Assembly (NCBI GenBank): GCA_027574665.1 | Contig: CM050659.1 | Span: forward strand, 1,291,001-1,355,000 | Reading direction: 5' to 3' | DNA: 64,000 bases | DNA from: Rhynochetos jubatus | Lineage: Eukaryota > Chordata > Aves > Eurypygiformes > Rhynochetidae | Part shown: in pieces, positions 10,091-22,000 of the stretch | Layout of the letters: every line of letters begins with the position of its first letter | Numbering within the stretch: the stretch's first letter is position 1 | Made by a program: the position numbers and the translations under genes | Notes under the pieces: generated by a model | The model's input: the letters and a program-made list of their open reading frames with translations, nothing else | The model's database searches: none | What the model was told of the DNA's origin: nothing

Positions 10091-13000
10091 GACCCCCTCG
10101 CTTTACTTTTCGCCCGTTGGAAATACTGATGTGGGGTATCCGGTGGCCACAGGCCAGGCGTGGCTGGCTAAGTCTGTCTCATCTTCCTGCTTCTCATCAC
10201 TGTCTTAGGATGGGCAGATGGCACTAGGTGTAGAAGAAACCCTGTCACAGTTTCCTTATATCGGGCAAAGTGAAGCTCCCCTCTAGCGTAAGGACTTCTT
10301 TTGGGCTGTGTGAGCAGCCCTGTGAAAGGTACTGTGCTTGGGCTGTAAGGGCTCAGGGAAAGGCTAATGCAGGGGGAGCCGAGCCTGTTACAAGCTGCAT
10401 TCGCTCATCACAGAATCACAGAATGGTCAGGGTTGGAAGGGACCTCTCGAGATGATCTGGGCCAACTCCGCTGCCAATACAGGTTCATCTAGAGGAACCT
10501 AGATGTGTTCTGCACAGGAACATGTCCAGGCGGGTTTGGAGTATCTCCAGAGAAGGAGGCTCCACAACCTCTCTGGGCAGCCTGTTCTAGTGCTCTGCCG
10601 CTCTCAGAGAACGAATGCTTTGTCACTCATGCCGATCTTCGTTCTGTGTATCCATCTAGGGACGGCAGTACCGGGCTCAGTTGGAGCAGCAGCTGGAAGC
10701 AGGAGGGGTGAGTGTGCAGGCTGCGGACTAAAGACAGTGTATGTAGCGTTCGTTAACGTGGACAAAAAGCTCCCCAAAAGCAATGGCAGAGGAAACCAAG
10801 ATTTTGCTACCTGGGGATTTAAGGAAGTTTGCCCGTTGGTGCTTTGTCCTGTTGCCATTCTTAGAGCAGCCAGTAGTCCCAGAAATGCCAGTCCAGAAAA
10901 CCCTGTCAAGAAGGATTTTAGTTTTGTGAGAGGCTGCTGTGGTGCTGAAATAACATTTGTCCTAGGTGTCAGGAGAGGGCTGTGCTGCCTGTACATGACA
11001 TGGCTGCCCCTGAAAAAGCATTGGTTGAAACAGCATTTTAGAAGGGAAGGCTGCTGGCGTTCAGCATTCAAAGCTGGCTCAGTGCTTTTCTTTCCGCTTT
11101 GCGGCTAAAGTAAACGTAGGAAACGAAGGGTAGAAGAGGATTCCCGGGCTTCAAGTCGAAGTGAGCACTCGCGGTCATGAGCTGGGGGTACCTAGCTGTG
11201 AGAGTGCAACAGTGGGAGACTGAGGAGGGCTACTCAGATTGAGTAACGCCCTTCCCCTCCCTTCCTCTCCATAGTCACAACACTGCTATGCCTGGAAGAA
11301 GCCACGAGCTCCTCAGATCCTCTGGCTCTGCACAGAGTTCCAGAGAAGAGACTCTAACTGTACTTTGTCCCGCTTTTAGGTTTGCTGCCAGGAAGAGTCA
11401 GCTAACAGTGCTCTGGAGCAGTTGCGCCAGGAGTCCTCTCGCCAAGGGCATGCACTGGCCAAGGTATCTGAAGAGAACGAGTTGCTAGTGCATGAGAAGG
11501 CTTCCCTAGAAGAGCGACTGGCAGCCATGGAGCGGGACAGGCAAGGCCTTTCAGAGCAGCTGGCAGAGGCCAGGTAAAGGCAGGGAGGAGACCCTGGGCA
11601 GGACGTTACTTCATGTCTGTAATTACCAAGGGTTAATCATTGCCCGAGGATTTATCGCATCCTGTGTGCTTTTCAGATGTTTCCACCTTCCGTGGACAAA
11701 AAAGGGAAGAATCTCGAGAAAACAAAACAAAACCAAACCACTGTTCCATGATTTGAACGTTATTTTTCCGGCAGCTACAGCTAACAAAGCTCTCCTGAGA
11801 CTTGGGCTTATGCTTATGCCCCCTTGCATATTCCTGTGTGAAGTGCAAAGCAAGCCAGTATAATTCCTCCATAGCTGGTACCTTGGCTCTGCATTGCGTA
11901 ATAATTAAACCGTGCAGGTGTTTGCTGGAACCTGAAGCTTCTCTCTGCTTTTGGTTTCTTGTTCTGTGCGCTTGCACATAGATGTTTCCTTACCAAGAAG
12001 TTTGACGTGGGATCTTCAGAATTCAGGGCTATTACATATGGACACTGCCATTTAGGGTGAAGCTAGAGGCTCCTGCTGTCAGTCTTGAGGGCCTTCTGTT
12101 TCAAAGCTGACTCTTGTTCCTGATGGTGCAGGCCCTTGAGTTGGTTACACCAGCTGCAGGGAAACCCTTTTCAATTCCTGGCAGTCTTCGGGACTTCTTG
12201 CCCATCAGTGGTGTCTGGGTCCTGTACTCCTTACCACACACTGCTTAGAGGCAGATGTCATGGAGAAGTTACACAGGGAAGGAGCAAGATTCTGTCCTTC
12301 TGCTGTATCAGGTTTCTGAGATCAGATGCAACAAGTTCTGCTTTTCCAAAACAAACAAAATACCCCCCCTAAACAACCCAACCTATTTTGATGTTTGGCC
12401 TCCTCTTAGGAGTTCTTTAGGCGACTCTTGAACTTGCAGAGCTATACAAACGATGTTTAGGGATTGTCATGCTTCTTGACTGTTCTGCTTTAGCACTCCA
12501 GAGTATGTTGTTAGCAAGGCTGATAAACAACATTTTGACTTTGGTCTGTTTCTTGAGAGCTGCTGCTGCTTCTGAGCTCCAGCTTCTTTGACTTGCTGCA
12601 GCTGAATTTCGTTTTGTCAGCTGTTGGGCTGTAGCAACTATTCTTGCCAGATGTTGTTCTCCAGAGCCTTCTGTTGTCACAGTTTTGGACTCGTATCTTT
12701 TCTGGTGTTTGAGAGACTGACACATTTACTTTGGGCTGCTGGAGACTGGCATAACCAGAAATATGTGCTGGTTCCATTTCTTGAAGAGACGTCCGCCATT
12801 GTTCATCCAAGTCATGAAATCCTACTGTTGTGGGTTTTCATGTTGTGCACTCAGGTGCCCCCTTACTCTGAAGGATGCTGCCCTGATTGCATCCCTGTAC
12901 TAGTGAGGCAGTGCTGTGGATCGTAGGAACCTGGCACACCGGACGCTGTGTTAGGCCAGGGAGGTAAGCTTGGCTCCTGGTTCCAGAAAGCTATGTGTCA

Positions 13001-16000
13001 CACGCAGCAGTCGGTTGAAGTCTGCAGATGTACCAGTTTGCCTCTGCAGTACTACAACTGCCCTTTTGAAGAGCAACCAGTCCTTTGGGCTGCTGCCTAC
13101 GTAGTTAGCAGCACTTAAAGACAAGTAGCAAGTTTCTCTCTTGAACTTCCAATGGTTTAAGGTGAAGGTGTCTTTTCTTTCAGGTAGTCCTTGTTCAGCT
13201 AAAATCTAGTTCAGATTTCCTACAAGTGCTGCTACGGGCATGAGATGTTACTGCCTCATCTGATGTATTTCTTTAGTCCTTTTTAAATATAGGGAGCCTG
13301 GAAAATTACCTGCACTATGAAGAGCCTGAAAAAGTCATGAGTTTTAGCCAGGGAAATACTCTAATTCTGTTCCCCTGCAGAGCAACTGGGAAATGCTGAT
13401 GAGAGAAGGGCTGTGAGCAGAGGCTGGGCTTTTGCTTGCTGGCTCAGACTTTGTGGGCACAGCTACCTGTGTGTCCTAAATCAGGCAGCAGCAACGTGAG
13501 AGTTGGCAATTGAGATCAAATTTGGCTGGGCTTTCCACGTTACGCTAGGTCATAAGGAGAGCCGGGCGTTCCCTCGGAGCTGCCTCCGTTGCTATTTTAA
13601 ATGGCAGAAGGATGCTTTCTGTATACCAGTTTCTGTGCAGCCTGTTTTGCGTACGGAGGGGTCGGGATCTTGAAGCACTTCCTACTGGAATAACTCCCTG
13701 TGGGTGTCAGGAGCGAGAAACTCATTTCTCTCCGTATTTGCAACTTTTAGGTCGGTGAAGGAGACCCTGGAATCCAGCCTGTTTGAGGCTCAGCAGCACT
13801 TATCTCAGCTGGAGATTGCCAGGAGTCAGCTTGAAACCCAGCTTCAGACAGTCACACAGGCCAAGGAGGTGGTGCAAGGTGAGGGCGTCGTGCTTTGTTT
13901 CTGGCGATCCCCCTGCCTAGAGAAGGTGTTAGAAGAACAGCTCTGTGTCCGCAGTGCTTCTGAGGAGTGAAGGAGTTGGAGGCAGATCTCTTCTACACCG
14001 AAACTCCAGTGCCTTGAGGTCAGTAAAGTCAGAACCACTGTTTGTGTAGGCACTGAATCCTGCCATTTGTCGCGTTTGCAGGGGAACTGAAGTGCCTTCA
14101 ATGTGAGCTGGAAGCAGAGAGATCTCTCACGAGGCAGGAACGGGAGACCATGGAGCAAGAGCTCTTGCGGAAAGAGCAGCAGTATGATGATGCCCTCAGA
14201 CTTCAGCAAACTGAGCATGAAGTGGAACTAAACAAGCTCCTGCAAGACCTGGTAGGAAACAATATGCTTCTGAATTCTTCAAGCAAGCTTTGTGGGCTGG
14301 CTTCAGCGGAACAATAGCCCGAGTGTGTGAAACGGCAGCCGTCATCTGGCGTAGGCCACACATTGCTAGGCCAGGCAGCAGAGCGAAGGGCTCGTACTTG
14401 AAGGCTCGTGAAGACCCACAGGACTGTGCTGGGGCAGTAAATGCAGCCAGAGATTCAGTGTGGGCCTAAGACGAGTTCAGCAGAAGGTTGGGTGGTGCCC
14501 ACCCAGAGCATGGGAGTAAAAGGGTAGGATGCTGCCAGACTCCCGTCTGCCATGAAGTGGACTCCTCACATGGCTGGCAACTGCAGTCACGGGAACTTTG
14601 TTCCTCTCTTCTGGCCTTTCACGGTTGACAGAGGGATTCATTTTGGGCTCAAAGCATATGGAACAGGCCCCTTGTTCCTGGTACTTCAGTTCGTGGCCTC
14701 TCTTGTGACTAGGGCATCAGGGTACTGGCCTCTTTCTCACCTGCAGTCCATCTGCACCTCTTCACTGATGAGAAGGCAAGTGAGCTTTGAAAACAGAGAC
14801 TCTGAGAGTAGAGAGAAGTCCCGAGGCGAGAGGTGCTGGGAAACAGGCTGGCGTCAGCGAGGGGCAGGTAACATCTCCTGTTCTTCCACCTGCTGACCCT
14901 CCTTTTAAGCTCCTTGATAGGACATGGTCTGTGGAGGGCACAAAGCCACTGCGGTGCACTGTTGAGGTGGGGGGTTGTGGGAGGGACGAAGCTTCCCATG
15001 TTTCGGAGGAGTTTGGCTGGGACTCCATCTTTTCCTCCCCTCATCAGGCAAGCGAGCGGGAAGGGCGCCATTCAGATCTACGGGAGGTGCTGGAGCAGTG
15101 GGAAGAGGAGAAGGCAGAGACAGAAAGGGAGCATGAGAAGAAGCTGTTTGATATGAAGCAGCAGGTTGCTGCCCTGCAAGCTCAACAAGAAGAGGAAGGA
15201 ACTAGAGTTGAAAATGCCAAGCAAAAGGTAAGGACTGAGAGAGGAGAATATTGTGGGTTTTTTGCAAAGCTAGAGCTGTGGGGGATGACTGGATATTGGG
15301 CTGTGTGCAGCATGCCCTATGCGTTTTCTGCGTTGAATTTGCTGAGGTGAAATGTGTGTAGGGCTGTCTCTGGGTCTAGGCATGCAACCTTTCATAAAAA
15401 GCTAGGCAGAAATGTTACTGTTCATTTTAGATTGTGGTGCTGTTGTTGTGTTCTGTTGTGGGTTTTTTAAGATTTACCTCAGAGTATCTTCACTGTTCTC
15501 TTAACAGTCCTCTTTTGACATGTACTGATTCATAGCCTTAACTCCATTAAAGACCAATCTGAGTTTGTAGGACTGAACCCCCCTGAGGATGGTGTTTTCG
15601 TTTATGGTGGGCAGGGAAGGGTGCAGCAGGATTGTTATCGAAAGAAAAAATCTTTTTAAAGACTTCTGTGAAGTATTTCTTAGCAGTAATACAGAGTTGC
15701 CTTCTGAGCTGTTTTTTAAGACACTTGCTGTTGTCTGGGCCACATCACCGTGCCATTTTGTGCCCAGATGTACTGCGCCAAAAGCAGCTCTGTCATACAC
15801 TGAGAGTCCTCACTGTGTCCTACCAAAGTCCTCTTTCTGCAGACTGCCTAGGGACAGCAGTACCACCGACTGCATCTACAGGTATTAAAATTACAGGGCA
15901 GCGCTCAGAGAAGAGACTGTGTCCCCGTAATGGCAGTGCTATACCGAAGTCTACTGAATACCTTAAAACTGAAGTAATTTTCACCAAACCTCGCTTAGAA

Positions 16001-19000
16001 TACATGAGTTTTCTGAAGTGGCTGCTAGCTTCAGCACTGCAGCAGCCTTGCATTTTCTCTACTGCTACCTGGGTGCAAAAGTCGCTACTGAAAGACGAAC
16101 AAGGACACAGCAGAAAACCCTCACCAGCAAGGTGAGACACATGAGGAACGCCACATGTTTTCCTGTGAGATGGTTAAGAGTGTGTTGGAAATTCAGTCAA
16201 GGATGGACCATGTTTGTACTGCCCATCTCACTTAGGAATCTGTCTCCAAGTGGGCAGATAATGACCTAGGAGACCAGCAGCACAGTGCTCTGAGAATGTG
16301 TGAGCCCATCAGCCTTTGAGTCTTACCACGCAATTTTTGTATGGGAAGTTTAAACCCCTCTTCTCCTTATTTGTGTGCAGCTCCTGCTAGAAAAGGAGCG
16401 TGAGAAGGATGCTTTGTTAGAGTTGCTACTCCAGACTCAGGGAGAGCTGACAGAAGCCTGCCAGCAGCTGAGGCAGCTCAGGCAGGAGGTGGAAGAGCAG
16501 CAAGAGAAGGAGCAGGTAAGCCTGACTAGTAGGGTAGGTTGAAGGCACAGGCCATTGGCAATTGGACGTAAGCTGAGAGAGGGGCTTCGAGAGGCAGCTA
16601 ACAGAGGGGGGGATAGTAACAAGGAAATGAAACAGAAGTCCTGGGACTGAGGAGGCAAGGACTGCTGCAGGCACTGGAAGCACAGAGCCTGGTAAGCTGC
16701 AGAGATGAGCAGCGGGAAGGAAGTGTTACAGCGGAAGCAGAGCTGGGGAAAAAAGCAGAAAGAAGGGGCGGAATGAAGGTGATTTTGAGGCAGAAAGAGG
16801 GAAAAGCTGGACCTGACGGCAGGTCCCAGTAGCTTGCTCTCCGTTTGTGATTTCAGAACATCACTGAAAAGCTGCAAGCAGAGCTGCAGGAAACTCAGGG
16901 TGAGATCAAGGCAGTGGAGAAGAGGCACAAGGAAGAAATCCAAACCATCAGAGAGAAAATGAATATCCTTCTTCAGCAGAGGGATGCTCTACAAAAACAG
17001 GTGACTGAAAGAGCAATAGCTACTCCAGTCATCAAACTGGAGAGAAGGTCTCTCCCCTTCTTGCCTTTCCAGTGCAGAGCAGCAGGCTGCTGGGGTAAGC
17101 CCTCTCACTGCCATCATGCTGTGGTCTCCAGGTCAGCTGGTCTGAAGGAGACTTGCTGGCCAGCTGAATCTCAGCTGCTGCTCTGGGCAGATGGGCTAGG
17201 CCTTTTGCCTGTTTGCCAGCAACCCCCAGCATGGATTTCTGCTGGTCTTGTTTTATAAGGTGGGTTTTCAGATGAACACGGTGACCCCCGTAGATTTTAA
17301 AACAAGGCAGCTCTAGCCATCGGGAATCCGGTGCTCCCCTGACAGGGACACATTTCAAGTTGTTCTTTCCCTTTCCTCACAGTATACAATATGCCTGACA
17401 GTGACAAGCTGTAGTCTCTGACTGCTTTGTTATGTTTTCCTGGAGGTGGAAGAGTTGACGTCTCAGCTAGCAGCCTCCGAAGAGTCTGTGAAGAAGGGGG
17501 CCATGACTCTGCATCAAGAAGTGGCGTCTTTGAGAAGAAAACTCGAGAGCACTGAGAAGCAAAGAAAGGATGTCCTGGTGAGGCTGGCAGAAGCTGTAAG
17601 GGGCCAGTTTTACATATTTTATTGCCGTCTGTTAATACTTCTAAGGAGCAACTCTTTCCAGTGGAGAGCTGATTTTGGGTGGTCTTGTACAGGTTCAGTC
17701 CAAATCTGAGACGACAGAGTGCCAAATTCTGACCAAGTTTCCCCCATTGTCCCCTTCCTTCCACTCACCATTCCTTGCTTCCCAGACTTCTGCTTTCCTG
17801 CCAGGTCATGTAGCTGAATTAGCAGGGTCATCACCTTGGGTAAGAAAGTCAGTCCACAAAGGAGAGATCGTTAAGATGACCGATATGACAAACTATATGG
17901 AGAGACCACTACAGGAGCAGAAGAGTGTTATTTATACCAGTGGTTGTCTTTTGGTTTAACTTTTCCCAGTGCATTGTTCTGAAGAAGCCGGAAAAGATGC
18001 TGTAGTCATATAAAACTCAGTTATGATTCAGGGTGCTTGTTTTCCTCAATTCGGAAGATTTCTGCCCTTGATGTTTTAGTCAAAGTAGTTTTCAAACATG
18101 TCTCTTTTTACATTGCATGCTTTAGGAAATTATTTGTGTCCATTTCCATATTTAGATATTTAGATTTCTGAATATCTGGAAAAAGGGGTGAGAAGACAAA
18201 GTTTGCTAATAATAGAAATCTGTTCAACATTGCCCATCTGAGAGAAGACAGTGGGGAAAAAATAGAGACATTTGACAAACAAAAGTGCTGATCCAGCTAA
18301 ATATGTATGCCTGCAAGGGGAAATCTAGTCCTGATTTGAAATACAGAATGGCAGACTGTGATCTGACCATTAGTCCTTCAAGAGAAGAGAGTAGGGTTCT
18401 AGAGGGTGGTACCATGAAAATTCTACAGGGTAATGGTCCAAATGAAAAACAAAAAGGTAAATCAAATGTGTGGGTTGTTTTCTCTTCCCTACCTCCCTCC
18501 ATCCCTAATAGAGCAAACATCATCATGTTGCTGCCTATATCATGCTTAGTCTGGACTCTAAATCCTGGCTGCAGTTCTGGCACCTCCTCACCGAAAGAAC
18601 AAACCTGAGCCAGAAGAGGTTCAGAGAAGGGCAAAAAAGAAGATGGGTTTGTCTGAGTAAGCTGGGAAATACGCAACCTAAAGGGTGACGCAGGAAAGGT
18701 CTACAACATCCCGAGAGGCAGGGAGAGAGGGAACAGTGCTCATTCACACTCTCCTCCAAGAGATGAACACAAGCCATCTGATGAAGGTAGTGAGAGCCAT
18801 GCTGAAAGCAAATGACAGGAGGGGATATACTACAGCAGAGCAGACCTGCTGAACTCCTTGGCAAAGGGTGTTGTAAATACAGCAGGTCGGTATGGGGTCA
18901 GGAGAGACTGTGAAGGTTCTCACAAGCTGGAACAGTGCTGAGCTTGAGGAGGTATAACGCAAGTCTACCCCAGTCTTAGGCTTTCTTCTTCCCTGGGTGT

Positions 19001-22000
19001 GCACTTATGGACACTGGTTTTTACAGGATACTAGCCTAAACATTTGAGTCAGTGCAGCTCTTCTTACATGATCGATATTTTCCCAATTCTCCATTTACAA
19101 TGACTCCAAAAATCAGTTGTGGACAGAGTACAGCTCTCTAATATTTTTCCGAGAGACAGTAGAAAATTGACATTGAACAGGGAAACCAACTGAATAGCTT
19201 GAATTGAAAGCTCAAACTTCAGCCCTTCACTGACACTGGAGCAGGAGTTCCAATCTAGTAGGAAAAGTAAACACATATAGATGGAATTGCTAAATCTTTT
19301 TCTCGCTGTTTTGCAGAACGAACGGGACAGACTGCAAGCAGTTAAAGAAAAAATGGTATGGGAGATAAAACTTCTTCAGGAATCGGTCACAGCCTCAGAA
19401 ACCCGAGCACATACAGCAACAGATATGAACCACTGCCTTGAACAAGAACTTCAAGCTACATTGTCTGTCCTAAAAATTAAAAATGAGGAAGTGGAAGCAC
19501 AGTGGGAGAAAATCCAGATGCTCCAGAGAGACGCAGCAGAGGTAGAAGCTTTGCAGGAGACTCTCACTCACGTGACTGCCATCCTGACAGAGAGGGAAGG
19601 AGAAATGAAGTTGCAGCAGGAACGGATGAGAATGCTGGAGAAGCAGAAAGAAATGCATAAAACTACCCTTGATCAGGTTATTAAGAACATAACAGAGAAA
19701 AACCTGAAGATCAAATCCCAGCAGGAACAGATACGGGAGCTGGAGAAGCAGCAAGAAGTGCAGAGGACTGCTGTGAGCCAGATGAGCCAAGAGCTGGAGG
19801 AGAGAGACCGGGAGATCCAATTGCAGGAGGGGAAAATAACAAACGGTGCCTCACAAGTGAGAAATCTGCTTGTGGATCTGGATCGTGTGAAAGCAAACTT
19901 GAAGGAGAAAAATGTAGAGCTTTTGTCTCTGACTCAGCAGATGCATGAACTGGAAATGGAGAGAGAAGAGGTGAAATCTCTGCGTGCAGGCCTTGAGCAC
20001 GTGAAGGCAGTTCTTAGGGACACAGAGAGTGAGTGTGATTCTCAAAGGGATCAGTTAAGGCTCCTGCAGCTGTACAAGGAACAGCAAGAGGGGTACCTGC
20101 AAGAGCTTCATGGTAAAGTAGAAAAGAAGGCACTTTCTTTATCTGAAAAAGATCAGGAGCTTGAATCACAGCACAAGCAAACCCAAGAAGCCCAAGAAGC
20201 CCTGGAAATGCAGTTACGGACGGTCCGTGAGCAGCTGGAGCAAACCCTAGAAACCTTAAAAGAAAAGGACAGACTCCTAGACATCCAAAAGGAACAGGCA
20301 AGGAGCTACGAGGAAAAAACAGAAGCACGGATGAATGTCTTACAAAGAGACTTAGAACACACCGAGGCAATCCTGAAGGAAAAGGATTTCACGATTGAAT
20401 CTCAGAAGGAACTGCTGGAGACCTTCCGCAAACAAGAACAAGACTCTGAGCAGCAGAAGGCAATCCTGCAGCATCTTGAAGTGGCACTAAAGGAACAAGA
20501 GCAAGAAATTTTATCCCTTAGAAAGCAATGTGAGTCATGCAAGGAAAAGGAGGAAAAGCATGAAGCTGAGCAAAGAAGTCTTCAGGCAGCAAAACTGACT
20601 CTGAGAGAAAGAGCAAAAAATATAGAGGTTCTGGAGGAGGCTATCTCTAAGCTTCAGCAGCAAAAGGAGGAGGCAGCGATGCAGACTAAAGCCATACTGC
20701 AGAAACTGGAATACACTGAATCTTCTCTACAAGCTAGAGATCAAGAGATAGTGTCTTTGCAAGAGCATGTCCAAGGCCTTCAAGGGCAGAAGGAGTTAGA
20801 AGCCAAGCAGGCCAAGAATCTACAGCAGGATCTAGACGAAATGGGCCAAAGAGTGGAAAAGAACCATTTGGAGCTCCTCAGGCAGACAGAGCAAATGAAT
20901 GTGTTCCAGCTGTGTGAAGAAAGCATGAAAGTAGCACTAATGGCATGCCAGAAGCAAGTGAATCTGCTTGAGGAAATGGTGAGGAAGAGAGATGAGGATA
21001 ATGAAACTCTTATGCAAAAACTCCAGCATCAAGAAGAACTGAAGACCTTGCAAAGTCTCCAGCTTAGGCTAACCGAGAAGAATGTAGAAGTTAGACACCA
21101 CAGAGAGCAAGAGAAGCTCCTGGCAGAAGCCTTACCTGAGAGGGAACGAGAGACCAAGGTTCAAGGTGAGCAAAAAGAGTTAGAAGATGAAATAAGACAT
21201 CTTCGGGAAGATCACCAGCAGGTTCAACAGATGCTGACAAAAAAGGATGAAGAGATGAAATACCAGGAAGACAGAGTCAGGTATTTAGAGAAGACTCTGA
21301 CAGGGAGAGAGCGAGAGCTTAGGAGGCAGAGAGAACTCCTAAAACAATTAACATCAGCTTTTCGATGGAAAGATGATAGGGAAACCCTAACGAAACAAAT
21401 ACAGAAACTCCAAAAATGGGAGGAGGAGGAAGCAGAGAAGAGGAGAGTTCTTCAGGAGAAAGACCACCTCTTGAGAAGGCAGAATGCGCTAAGCCAACAA
21501 CTGGCAGATGAGCTGAAAGCAAAGGGGGAACAATTAGAGCATGTGGTTGCTATTTTGAAGCAGAATGAAAGTGAAGAAATTGAACGGAAAGAGAAGGCAC
21601 AAGCACTGACTCTTGCCCTTACCAAGAGTGAAAGGGCCAATGGGACTCTGAGGGAAGAAATAGCCATCCTGCGGAGCATGGTTTCAGAGAGGGACATGGA
21701 CCGGTTTCACCGTCAGGTAGGCAATGTGATTGATCATCAGTCAACTCAAATGCCTGTAAGGGATTCAAGATAGGGGAATGTATATTCCCAGAAATACGTG
21801 ACCTGCTTGGCCAAAGACGCTATGGTTGCAGCCAGCAGGCTTGCCTGTCTGTATAGGTCCAGGCAGAGACTATTCACCTGCGAGAATGTTTTCTGTCAAG
21901 CCCAGCACTACTGAAAGAAGTACGGAGCTTGCTGCTAAAATTAACTCAAGCCCAAAAGTTGGGGATGGCTCTCTCCTGTCTAGGCAAGCTTAGCCACCGT

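Larger units (their letters stand above)
8676..10112. repeat. Right arm of large inverted repeat
   Basis: Mirror partner of 1-1437, with apparently complete identity. It starts within LTR U3, crosses the LTR end and the CEP250 CpG island and exon 1, and ends 515 bp into intron 1. This copy continues into the complete gene, so it is taken as the original. Confidence 0.93.

Noticed and set aside
10503..11108. 201-codon plus frame across CEP250 exon 2
   Set aside because: It starts in a CR1 fragment, reads exon 2 in the wrong frame and continues through intron.
19470..21697. Minus-strand frames opposite the large CEP250 exon
   Set aside because: They are shadows of a biased coiled-coil coding strand.
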